From: Burkholderia contaminans
Lineage (GTDB): Bacteria > Pseudomonadota > Gammaproteobacteria > Burkholderiales > Burkholderiaceae
Assembly (NCBI RefSeq): GCF_029633825.1
Contig: NZ_CP090640.1
Span: 3,348,001-3,412,000, forward strand
Reading direction: 5' to 3'
Length of the DNA: 64,000 bases
Both the position numbers and the translations under genes were made by a program. A model generated the notes under the pieces. It searched no databases, was not told the origin of the DNA, and saw nothing but the letters and a program-made list of their open reading frames with translations. This document shows, piece after piece, positions 54,891-62,194 of the stretch. How positions within the stretch are numbered: the stretch's first letter is position 1; each line of letters opens with the position of its first letter.

Positions 54891-55470
54891 GTGCGGCCCC
54901 CCTGCGCAGTGCTTGTCGCGTCATGTGGGCGACCTCGATCCGGTCGATCTCGTTCAAACGATGTCGAATGCCCACAATCTCCTGTTTGGTCTGATCGAGT
55001 TCAGCAATCTGGCGCTGTTTCGGCATGGGCGGAACTTCGACTTCCAGCGAAAGAAGCGCAGCTTTGGTCAGCGCCTTGATCGTGGTGCCCGTCAACAGCA
55101 AAGAAATCCGCTTCTGGGTCGACGGCTCGTTCAGATGCCAGACCAGGTAGCGCGCGTCCAGTTGGGGGCTCGGGCGGATCACGTTGAGCTGGCCCACGGG
55201 GAAGACCGGATCGTCGGCACCATCGAAGAGCCAGGCCCTGTAGTAGTCACCCCTCGACGGGATCACGACGTCGCCGCGCTGAAGGCAGTACGAGAGATAC
55301 CGCTCTGGCACATGCAGGCGTGGCAACTCGTGCCAGCGCAAGGGTTTGCCAGCCACCAGATCTCGGATGGCCAGTGCGCGCACGTTACCGTCAGGCCCCT
55401 CCTTCGGGGCCTGGTCGCGCAAAACGGCGGCTGCGTGGACTTTGGCGATGGTGCCTAGTGGGTGGCTCAT
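54883..55470 (-). CDS. hsdS: single-domain specificity subunit (HsdS-like)
   Basis: A 195-residue protein with one target-recognition domain and one C-terminal coiled coil (RQIAELDQTKQEIVGIRHRLNEID), about half a classical HsdS. The segment GQLNVIRPSPQLDARYLVWHL, with VEVPPMPKQRQIAELD after it, is typical of HsdS conserved regions. Half-size subunits normally dimerise and read palindromic targets. The ATG at 55470 is only 1 bp from one arm of an inverted repeat, which leaves no room for a normal ribosome site outside that arm. Confidence 0.78.
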   Translation of the reverse strand: MSHPLGTIAKVHAAAVLRDQAPKEGPDGNVRALAIRDLVAGKPLRWHELPRLHVPERYLSYCLQRGDVVIPSRGDYYRAWLFDGADDPVFPVGQLNVIRPSPQLDARYLVWHLNEPSTQKRISLLLTGTTIKALTKAALLSLEVEVPPMPKQRQIAELDQTKQEIVGIRHRLNEIDRIEVAHMTRQALRRGAAHV

Positions 55471-55471
55471 T

Positions 55472-55545
55472 TGCGGATAGTTCTACCTTGATGCACAGAC
55501 AGTGTACCAGACTAGTGCTAGCACGCAAGCGTAGAACCATCCGCA
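55472..55545 (-). promoter_or_regulatory. inverted-repeat control region of the hsdS-hsdM operon
   Basis: Two 15-bp arms, TGCGGATAGTTCTAC at 55472-55486 and GTAGAACCATCCGCA at 55531-55545, match as inverted repeats with one mismatch. Between them lies the perfect palindrome GTGCTAGCAC (55515-55524) next to ACTAGT. The spacing suits a repressor dimer or looping around the promoter. No controller gene is adjacent, so the regulator may be HsdMS itself, Abi, or encoded elsewhere. Confidence 0.6.
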
Positions 55546-55598
55546 TATCAGCAACTACTCGCGGCTTGTGACGAGCCGTTTGGCTTCAGCGCGGGGCG

Positions 55599-55877
55599 CT
55601 ATTCCTTTGCATCACCCGTACCGGACGGCGGCTCGACAGAGGCAATGAGAGTTTTTCGCTTGACGCTCACTCGCCTGAACCCTCGATCCCCAGCCATGAA
55701 AGCCTCAAGCATGTGCGGGATCAGCGTCGCCGCATCGACCGCCTCGCCGTAGGTCTGAGCGTGCAACGCGGCATACCGATCGAGATCCGCCTTTATGTTG
55801 GCCGGGCAGGTGAAAGTCAGCTTAATGCTCTCAGCCCTAGGCAGAGGGCCTAGCCGCAGCTCTCTGGTTGTGCTCAT
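55599..55877 (-). CDS. DUF2274 protein
   Basis: A 92-residue protein of the DUF2274 family that regularly follows trbI in conjugative elements. Features: KLTFTCPANIKADLDRYAALHA, resembling a ribbon-helix-helix-like DNA-binding fold, and the RGFRRVSVKRKT tail. Probably a regulator, but no function is established. Its ATG overlaps the trbI stop (4 bp), so it is co-translated with the trb operon. Confidence 0.82.
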   Translation of the reverse strand: MSTTRELRLGPLPRAESIKLTFTCPANIKADLDRYAALHAQTYGEAVDAATLIPHMLEAFMAGDRGFRRVSVKRKTLIASVEPPSGTGDAKE

Positions 55878-57136
55878 CGCATAGCCCCGCGCTGGAAAAA
55901 CATCGGCTGATAAGGCCGCAGCACCAGATCCCGGTTCACGATGACCCGCACCGGCAGCCCCGGCCGAGCCGTGAGCGTCGGCTGGATGTTCATGTTGCGC
56001 CGGGTCATCTCCTGCCCGATCTGGTTCACGCTGTCCTGCACACTATCGCGCCCAGCAATGACGACGCGGTTTCCATCCTGCCGGTTCTCGGGCGCGGCCA
56101 GTTCGGCCCCCACGCCCAGTAGCGTGGTGAGCGCCGCGCCCGCCAGGATGCGCCCCCAGTGCCGGTCCACGCCGTCCTCCAGCCCCGCATAGCCCGCCGG
56201 GTCGGTGCCCACGAGGTTGTCCAGCGACAACGACGATGTGTCCGGCAGGATGACCCGGTTCCACACCATCTGCACCCGGCTCTGCCCGTAGCTCACCTGG
56301 CTGTTGTACTTGCCCAGGATGCGCGAGCCCTGCGGGATCAGCAGGAATTTGCCCGTGGCAGTGTCATAGACCGGCTCCGTCACCGTGGCGATCACATCGC
56401 CCGGCAGGTCGGACTTGATGCCCGTCACCAGCGCCGCGGCGATCACCGTCCCTGCCATGACCTGGTAGGGAGATACCGGCATTTGCAGATTGCCGGAATT
56501 GCGGGATTCTGTAGTTCCGGCTTTCTGGAATCCCTCTTTCTGGTCTTGCCGGTTCTGCACAGCCGTCGGATCGGAGGGCTGGGCCGCCGTCGATGCGGGC
56601 CCCGCCGCGAGCGGGTCAAAGCCCGCCAGGCCGGCTGCCAAGGCACCGGATGCCGCGGCACCCTGCCCCGCCGGCACAGCAGCGGCACGCTGACTGACCG
56701 AGCGGAAGAACACCGACGAAGCCGCTGCCGCCTCCGCCTCCTTGCGCAGCGCATCCTCGGGATCATGTCCCGGTGGCCCGTACACCGGCTGCTGCGACTT
56801 CACGATGGCCGGCCCCAGATCGCCCGGCAGCGGCGGCCCCAGCACAGGCACCTTCTGCAGTTTCGAGTAGTCGGATGGAAGCTGGTCCAGGCCCTCCGAC
56901 TTCGACACGCGGTCCACGTTGAACAGTTCGGTCTGCTCGCCGCCGCCGCGCCGATGGGGTTGCAGCGACCAGATCATGGCGCCGAGCACGGCGACCGACA
57001 GGCCGCCGGTAAGCATGGCCAGCGTGCGCCGATTCAGGCGTGTCACCGGGCGGGGCTGGGCGCGCAGCGCCACGGCTTCAGGCGCCACCTTGCCGGGTTG
57101 CGGCGTGGCGAGATCGGGTGTGTCGTCCTGGCCCAT
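55874..57136 (-). CDS. trbI: conjugal transfer protein TrbI (VirB10 family)
   Basis: TrbI/VirB10 spans both membranes and links the inner-membrane ATPases to the outer-membrane pore of the mating channel. The 420-residue chain has an N-terminal cytoplasmic tail, one membrane helix (~38-58, TLAMLTGGLSVAVLGAMIW), a Pro-rich periplasmic linker, and the conserved C-terminal beta-barrel domain (AGTVIAAALVTGIKSDLPG, VYDTATGKFLLIPQGSRILG, YDSQVSYGQ-like YNSQVSYGQSRVQ). It is between trbG and DUF2274. Confidence 0.95.
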   Translation of the reverse strand: MGQDDTPDLATPQPGKVAPEAVALRAQPRPVTRLNRRTLAMLTGGLSVAVLGAMIWSLQPHRRGGGEQTELFNVDRVSKSEGLDQLPSDYSKLQKVPVLGPPLPGDLGPAIVKSQQPVYGPPGHDPEDALRKEAEAAAASSVFFRSVSQRAAAVPAGQGAAASGALAAGLAGFDPLAAGPASTAAQPSDPTAVQNRQDQKEGFQKAGTTESRNSGNLQMPVSPYQVMAGTVIAAALVTGIKSDLPGDVIATVTEPVYDTATGKFLLIPQGSRILGKYNSQVSYGQSRVQMVWNRVILPDTSSLSLDNLVGTDPAGYAGLEDGVDRHWGRILAGAALTTLLGVGAELAAPENRQDGNRVVIAGRDSVQDSVNQIGQEMTRRNMNIQPTLTARPGLPVRVIVNRDLVLRPYQPMFFQRGAMR

Positions 57137-57138
57137 GC

Positions 57139-58137
57139 TCAGCCTCCTCGCTTGCCATCCGTGCGCTCGATCCGCACCACCTCACCCTTGTCCCCGCCCA
57201 GGCGCAGTTCCGCAGCGCCGAACAACCGGTCCACGATGTAGTACGGTGCGCGAAACCGGTAGTTCACCAGTTGCCCATCCCCCTGCGCCCCGATCACGAA
57301 CAGCGGAGGCAGCTCACCCTGCGCAATGCCCTGCGGGAACTGGATGTACACCTTCTCGCCGTCATCGAAGGCCCGCAGCGGCTTCCACGGCGGATTGCTA
57401 CCGCTGACCGCGTAGCGAAACCGAAGCTTCTCCAGCGTCAGACCTGACTCCACGGGCGCCGCAGCGCTCGCTGCCTGTGCCTGGCGCTGCAGGGCCAGCA
57501 TCTTGTCCTTCGGATACTCCCAGGACACCGAGGCCATCCAGGCCTTCTCAGTCGAGGTCAGCTCGACCAGGTAGGTCCGCCGGTTGGTGGTGATGACCAG
57601 GTTGGTCTTGAGCCCCGAGCGGATCGGCTTGACCAGCACGTTGACGCGCAGCGCTTCACCCGCGCCGCTGGAGGTGTCGCCCACGATCCAGCGCACCGTG
57701 TCACCTGCGGCCACCGTCACCAGTTCCTCGCCCATCTGCAGCGAGATCACCGTCACGCGCCCCACGGCCGCATAGACCTGGTACAGCGCACCATCGGTGA
57801 AAGGCCAGACCTGGATCGCGTTGACATAGCCCTCGCGCGTGGGCGCGACACGCGCCTCGGCGTTGGCGCGGGCGACCCGTTGTTTTTCATCGGGGGACTC
57901 GGGCAGTGTCTTGGCTTCGCCGTCCGCCAGCGGTTTCATCTGCGCGGGCATCGGCAGCACCTTTGGCACCTCCACCACTTCGACCGGCTTGGGCGGCTCA
58001 GGCAATGGGCTGGCCTGCACAACCTCATCCAGTGCGATGGTCGGTGGCGGCTTGCCTTGTGTAGCACAGGCCGACAGGGCCACAACCACCAGCACGAATG
58101 CACCTATGCGAGAAAACAGTTTCAAGGGATTCATCAT
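57139..58137 (-). CDS. trbG: conjugal transfer protein TrbG (VirB9 family)
   Basis: TrbG/VirB9 is an outer-membrane-associated component of the type IV secretion channel. The 332-residue protein has a signal and lipobox (VVVALSACATQ, cysteine ~23), a Pro-rich stretch, then the VirB9 domain (AIQVWPFTDGALYQVYAAVGRVTVI in two pieces) and a C-terminal region FRYAVSGSNPPWKPLRAFDDG. The ATG overlaps the trbF stop by 4 bp. Confidence 0.95.
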   Translation of the reverse strand: MMNPLKLFSRIGAFVLVVVALSACATQGKPPPTIALDEVVQASPLPEPPKPVEVVEVPKVLPMPAQMKPLADGEAKTLPESPDEKQRVARANAEARVAPTREGYVNAIQVWPFTDGALYQVYAAVGRVTVISLQMGEELVTVAAGDTVRWIVGDTSSGAGEALRVNVLVKPIRSGLKTNLVITTNRRTYLVELTSTEKAWMASVSWEYPKDKMLALQRQAQAASAAAPVESGLTLEKLRFRYAVSGSNPPWKPLRAFDDGEKVYIQFPQGIAQGELPPLFVIGAQGDGQLVNYRFRAPYYIVDRLFGAAELRLGGDKGEVVRIERTDGKRGG

Positions 58138-58835
58138 TTGGCTCCTTCGTTGGCATCCAGTTCCCGACTCCACGACAGGCCGTTGACATAGATACCCAAT
58201 GGGTTCTTGCGCAGCCGCTGCTCGGTGCGCGGGGCTTGCAGCACCGTGGACACCACGGCGTTCCAGCGTTCGGTGCGGTCCAGCGCGCCATTGACGAAGC
58301 GTGTCTCCGTCCAGCGCACGTTGAACGAGGCATCGCTCGCCCGGACCACGCTGGTGATCTGCACCGACACCGACTCCTTGCCGATGCGGGTGAACGGATC
58401 GTTCACCCGTGCGTAGTCATTGAGTACGACCGCGCCCTTGTCGGTGGCGTAGTCGTAGGCGTCGAGCCAGCTCTGCCGCACCACGATGGGATCGATGGAC
58501 AGCGAGCGCACCAGACCGATAAACCTGCCCAGGTGATATGCCACCTGCGCATCGCTCGGCCGGTACGGCGTGGCCGCTTCGCCCACCGCGCGCACCTGCC
58601 CGGCCTCGTCCACCTCAATCACATAGGGGGTTACGATGGACTGCGCGGAGCGCCAGACCAAGCCACCGGCCATCAGCAATGCCAGCGACAGGCAACCAAA
58701 AGCCATCAGCCGCCAGTTCTTCGCCTGCACGCGGGCCGAGCCAATGCGCTCGTCCCAGACCTGTGCGGCAGATTGGTAAGGGGTCGCAGGCTGCGGCGTA
58801 TCGCCATAGCGCACCTGCGGTCGTTTGAATCGCAT
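58134..58835 (-). CDS. trbF: conjugal transfer protein TrbF (VirB8 family)
   Basis: TrbF/VirB8 is a bitopic inner-membrane assembly factor of the mating channel. The 233-residue protein has a cytoplasmic N-terminus, one membrane helix (~43-60, LMAFGCLSLALLMAGGLV), and the periplasmic NTF2-like domain (TPYVIEVDEAGQVRAVG, SVSVQITSVVRASDASFNVRW). It overlaps trbG and follows trbL. Confidence 0.95.
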   Translation of the reverse strand: MRFKRPQVRYGDTPQPATPYQSAAQVWDERIGSARVQAKNWRLMAFGCLSLALLMAGGLVWRSAQSIVTPYVIEVDEAGQVRAVGEAATPYRPSDAQVAYHLGRFIGLVRSLSIDPIVVRQSWLDAYDYATDKGAVVLNDYARVNDPFTRIGKESVSVQITSVVRASDASFNVRWTETRFVNGALDRTERWNAVVSTVLQAPRTEQRLRKNPLGIYVNGLSWSRELDANEGAK

Positions 58836-60181
58836 GAGGGTTCTCCTTGAGGGTCAGGAATCGGAATCGCGCAGGCTGGGCCCACTGCTTGAGCCGCCAC
58901 CATCCCCACCGCGCAACGAGTGGGCGGCGGTCGTGGCGGCATGGGTGAGCTGCTGCCGGCGGTGCAGGCGCCTGGCCCATGCCGGCTGTTCGGTAGCTGC
59001 GGCCGAGGCACTGCTTTCAGCGGCAGCGCTGGTGGATGCCGGGGCAGCGTCCTCAGGCCGGAACGCGGCTGTCGCGCGCTCCTTGAGCGAACGCGCCCCA
59101 TCCACCACCTTCTGCCCGGCCGCTTGTGCGCCGGCCTTGGCGACGTTGCCCACGCCGACCGCAGCACCCCGGACGCCACCGCCCGCAGCCGCAGCGCCTT
59201 CGTCGAAGGCCGCCTTGGCGCCCGCGCGCCGCTGCCTGCCAGCTTGGCGGCACCCGGCGCCATGCGCGCCCCGGCAGCCACCGCACCGCCAACACCTGCT
59301 GCGGCGGCGCCTACAGCCACGGCTGCGCCAGCAGCTCCCACCGCCGCTCCGGCCATGGCCCCCGCACCAAGCTGCGGGCCGCCAGAGACCAGCCCAGTCG
59401 CTATTCCAGGCCCGAAGATCCCGAGTGCCAGCAAGCTCAGTGACGCCAGCATGATGACCAACGCATGGTCGAGGGACGGCTCACTGGGATGCACCCTGAA
59501 CTCGGCGAACAGCCCCGAGCCGATGCCCACGATCACCGCCAGCACCAGCACCTTGATGCCCGAGGACACCACATTGCCCAGCACCTTCTCCGCAAGGAAT
59601 GCCGTCTTGTTCCACAGTGCGAACGGCACCAGCACAAAGCCCGCGAGCGTCGTCAGCTTGAACTCGATCAGCGTCACGAAAAGCTGCACTGCCAGCACGA
59701 AGAAGCTCAAGACGACGATGAACCAGGCGATAAACAGCACCACGATGGGCGCTAGATTGACGAATACCTCGGGGAAACCGGCCAGGTCGTTGATCTGCTT
59801 GAGGATTGGCGTCCCCGCATCGATGCCCGCCTTCGCGAGCCGTCCCGGCTGCAGGAAGTCGCCCATGCTCAGGGAGGAGCCGCTGGCCGTGAGCCCCAGC
59901 CCCGCGAAAGACCGGAAGACGATCCCCGCGAGCATATTGAAGTTGCCGATGATGTAGGCGAAGGCCCCCACGTACAGCACCTTGCGCAGCAGCTTGGCGA
60001 GCACATCCTCACCCTGGCCGCTGGCATGCCCCATCGCCCAGAACAGCCCCGCCAGCGTCATGTCAATGACGATCAGCGTGGCCGTCAGAAAGGCCACCTC
60101 CCCCTGCAACAGCCCGAACCCCGAGTCGATGTAGCGCGAAAAGGTATTGAGAAAGCGGTCGATGACCGTCACGTCGTTCAT
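58706..60181 (-). CDS. trbL: conjugal transfer protein TrbL (VirB6-like), C-terminal frameshift
   Basis: TrbL is the polytopic inner-membrane core of the channel. The first ~315 residues are normal, with about six membrane helices (for example LIVIDMTLAGLFWAMGH, FFVLAVQLFVTLIEFKL) and an Ala/Gly-rich region. Then near 59220-59235 the reading changes to a Pro/Arg-rich tail running into trbF. One base earlier or later the native frame resumes (ARSLKERATAAFRPED) and ends at 58854 before trbF. A single-base loss therefore explains the odd 491-residue product; the intended gene is 58854-60181. Confidence 0.85.
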   Translation of the reverse strand: MNDVTVIDRFLNTFSRYIDSGFGLLQGEVAFLTATLIVIDMTLAGLFWAMGHASGQGEDVLAKLLRKVLYVGAFAYIIGNFNMLAGIVFRSFAGLGLTASGSSLSMGDFLQPGRLAKAGIDAGTPILKQINDLAGFPEVFVNLAPIVVLFIAWFIVVLSFFVLAVQLFVTLIEFKLTTLAGFVLVPFALWNKTAFLAEKVLGNVVSSGIKVLVLAVIVGIGSGLFAEFRVHPSEPSLDHALVIMLASLSLLALGIFGPGIATGLVSGGPQLGAGAMAGAAVGAAGAAVAVGAAAAGVGGAVAAGARMAPGAAKLAGSGARAPRRPSTKALRLRAVASGVLRSAWATSPRPAHKRPGRRWWMGRVRSRSARQPRSGLRTLPRHPPALPLKAVPRPQLPNSRHGPGACTAGSSSPMPPRPPPTRCAVGMVAAQAVGPACAIPIPDPQGEPSCDSNDRRCAMAIRRSLRPLTNLPHRSGTSALARPACRRRTGG

Positions 60182-60193
60182 GGCCTGGTCCGG

Positions 60194-60925
60194 TCAGTTG
60201 CCGTAAAAGCCTGTGGACTGCGGCGAATACGGAGTGCCCGTGCCCATGAACCTGCGCGTCACCTCCCGCCCGCGCTCGGCGGCCGCCGTCTGGCGGGCCA
60301 GCTCCAGCGACGCGGCCCGGTCCTGCGTGATCTGCAGCCGCTGCACCTGGATGGACTGCTTGGCCTGCAGGGCCAGCAGCTGGTTCGTGGCCTGCATGGC
60401 CTGCAGGGCACCCACTGCCGACTGGCTCTGGCTCACCAGATCGGCCAGCACGCCTTCGTCCTCGCCCAGGTTCTGCGATGCCTGTGCCTGCATGCGCAAG
60501 GTTGTCTGCAGGCCCTGCAGGGTGTTCTTCCAGCGTTCCTGCGCATCGCGGTACATCTGGTCGCCGCTGACGGTCGCCGCGTACTGCTCGGGGTACAGGC
60601 GCGCGAAATCCCGGTCCATGGTGGCCAGCTCGTACGCCAGCCCTTTGGCCTGCGCTATCAGCCGCTGGGTGGTCGCCAGGTTGGCACGCAGCCGGCCCAC
60701 CGCATTGAACGGAAGGCTGGCCAGATTGCGCGCGTCGTTCTGCAGCTGTTTGATCTGGTTGTTGATCTGCTCCAGCGTGCGGATGGCCGTCAACGTGTTC
60801 TGCACGTAATTGGAGGGATCGAACACAATGCGCTGCGCCAAGGCCGGCTGTGCAGCGGCGAAGGCCAGAACACCGGCGGCGACTACCGCAGCGAGCCTGG
60901 TGGTCAAAACGGTACGAAGTGACAT
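60194..60925 (-). CDS. trbJ: conjugal transfer protein TrbJ (VirB5-like)
   Basis: TrbJ is an exported, pilus-associated protein. The 243-residue product has a signal peptide (TRLAAVVAAGVLAFAAAQPALAQ in two pieces, cleavage near 30) and a helical mature part (LEQINNQIKQLQNDARNLASL, DRDFARLYPEQYAATVSGDQ). It ends with GTPYSPQSTGFYGN. ATG 60925 follows taggag. It follows trbE and precedes trbL by 12 bp. Confidence 0.93.
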   Translation of the reverse strand: MSLRTVLTTRLAAVVAAGVLAFAAAQPALAQRIVFDPSNYVQNTLTAIRTLEQINNQIKQLQNDARNLASLPFNAVGRLRANLATTQRLIAQAKGLAYELATMDRDFARLYPEQYAATVSGDQMYRDAQERWKNTLQGLQTTLRMQAQASQNLGEDEGVLADLVSQSQSAVGALQAMQATNQLLALQAKQSIQVQRLQITQDRAASLELARQTAAAERGREVTRRFMGTGTPYSPQSTGFYGN

Positions 60926-60935
60926 GGCAGTTCTC

Positions 60936-61889
60936 CTAAGGGTGGACAGGATGGGAAGCTGCCGCTGGCGCTGACGCCAGCAGCTCCGAGGCCCAGTGCA
61001 GGCCGCGATGGCGCAGCCATGCGTCCGCGAAGGGCGAAGACGATGGAGCGGTGGAAGCAGCAGAAGCCAGCACCGTGTCGATGGCGTTCTGGTCCTGCGG
61101 CGTGGAAGCGCCCACAAAGGCCAGCGTGGCGGGCCCCAGGTCGAGGTCGAACAGGCGATTGCCCAGGCGCGACTGGTAGTAGTAGTCCCGCTTGGGCTCG
61201 GCGGTCGCGACGATCTCGATCTGGCGGGTGTTCAGCCCAAAGCCCTCGTAGATCGTGCGGATCTGTGGCTCCGTAGCCTGCGGGTTGGGCAGGAAAATCC
61301 GACTGGGGCAGCTTTCGATGATGGCGGGCGCGATGCTCGAATCCTTGATGTCCGCCAGGCTTTGCGTAGCGAAGATCACCGAGACGTTCTTCTTGCGCAG
61401 CGTCTTGAGCCATTGACGGATGCGCGCGGCGAACACCGGATCGTCGAGGAACAGCCAGGCTTCATCCAGGATCAGCAGTGTGGGCGCACCGTCGAAGCGC
61501 TCATCGAAACGTGCGAACAGATAGCCCAGCACGGCCAGCACCGCGGCCTTGCTATGCATCAGCTCTTCCATCTCGAAGCACTGCACATCGGCATCGCCCA
61601 GCCGGTCCTGGTCCGCATCGAGCAGCTTGCCGTGCGCACCCCCGAGCACATAGGGCGCCAAGGCCTGGCGCAGCGCATTGGACTGCAGCAGCACCGACAG
61701 ACCCGTCAGCGTGCGCTGCTCCAACGGTGCGCCAGCGAGGCTGAGCAAGGCCGACCAGATGGCGGCCCGCTCTTCGGGCCCGACCGCCATGCCTTCATGC
61801 AGCAGCCGACCTTCCACCCATTCGGCAGCCCAGGTCCTGTAGCCTTCGCGGTCGATGCGCGCCAGCGGCTGGAAAGCGATCTCTCCGTC
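60936..61889 (-). pseudogene. trbE: conjugal transfer ATPase TrbE (VirB4), 3' part only, broken by an IS
   Basis: TrbE is the ATPase that drives pilus and channel assembly. Only the C-terminal ~317 codons remain: DGEIAFQPLARIDREGY, LLHEGMAVGPEERAAIW, QSNALRQALAPYVLGG, Walker B LLILDEAWLFL, and ATQSLADIKDSS, ending before trbJ. Upstream of about 61889 the reading is replaced by the end of an IS21-family element; Walker A must lie beyond the insertion, outside the window. A methionine at 61817 opens a shorter frame but would not restore function. Confidence 0.85.
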
Positions 61890-61912
61890 TGCCTGCGTAT
61901 TTCGGCGAAGCC

Positions 61913-61986
61913 GAACACGGATTTCGGTTGAAGTCGAACAGGGTTTCCGGAGGAAGGTGAACAGCCGTTTCGCTTGAAGTCGAACA
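61913..61986 (+). repeat. 23-bp tandem array with GAACA core
   Basis: Four copies of GAACA at 61913, 61936, 61959 and 61982, each 23 bp apart, inside longer similar units (tttcgsttgaagtcgaacag form in the better-conserved ones). They face the next array. Confidence 0.7.
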
Positions 61987-61995
61987 GTTTCGGGG

Positions 61996-62110
61996 TATTC
62001 CGAAATTGGTGTTCGGCGTTCCGAAACGCGTGTTCATCTTCCCGAAATCGGTGTTCAGCCCGCCGAAACGGCTGTTCACTGCGCCGAAATGTGTGTTCGG
62101 CGTGCCGAAA
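61996..62110 (+). repeat. 21-bp tandem array with CCGAAA-N4-TGTTC core
   Basis: CCGAAA occurs at 62000, 62021, 62042, 62063, 62084 and 62105, an exact 21-bp period. TGTTC follows in the first five units at 62010, 62031, 62052, 62073 and 62094. The TGTTC core is the reverse complement of the GAACA core of the preceding array, so the two arrays point at each other. Confidence 0.8.
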
Positions 62111-62194
62111 CGAAAGGCGCGGTTTCGGTTGGCGGTACTGCGGATGGCTCAATCGGCCGGCGGTTAAGGTTGCTCCTTTTGGGAGAAACCGACT

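Noticed and set aside
58854..59153. Stand-alone 99-codon minus-strand gene
   Set aside because: It is the native C-terminal frame of trbL separated by a one-base shift, not an independent gene.
61996..62110. Regular 21-bp spaced repeats considered as a CRISPR array
   Set aside because: Conserved cores are only 5-6 bp, the whole unit is too short for repeat plus spacer, there are no cas genes, and the position is an IS21 terminus.
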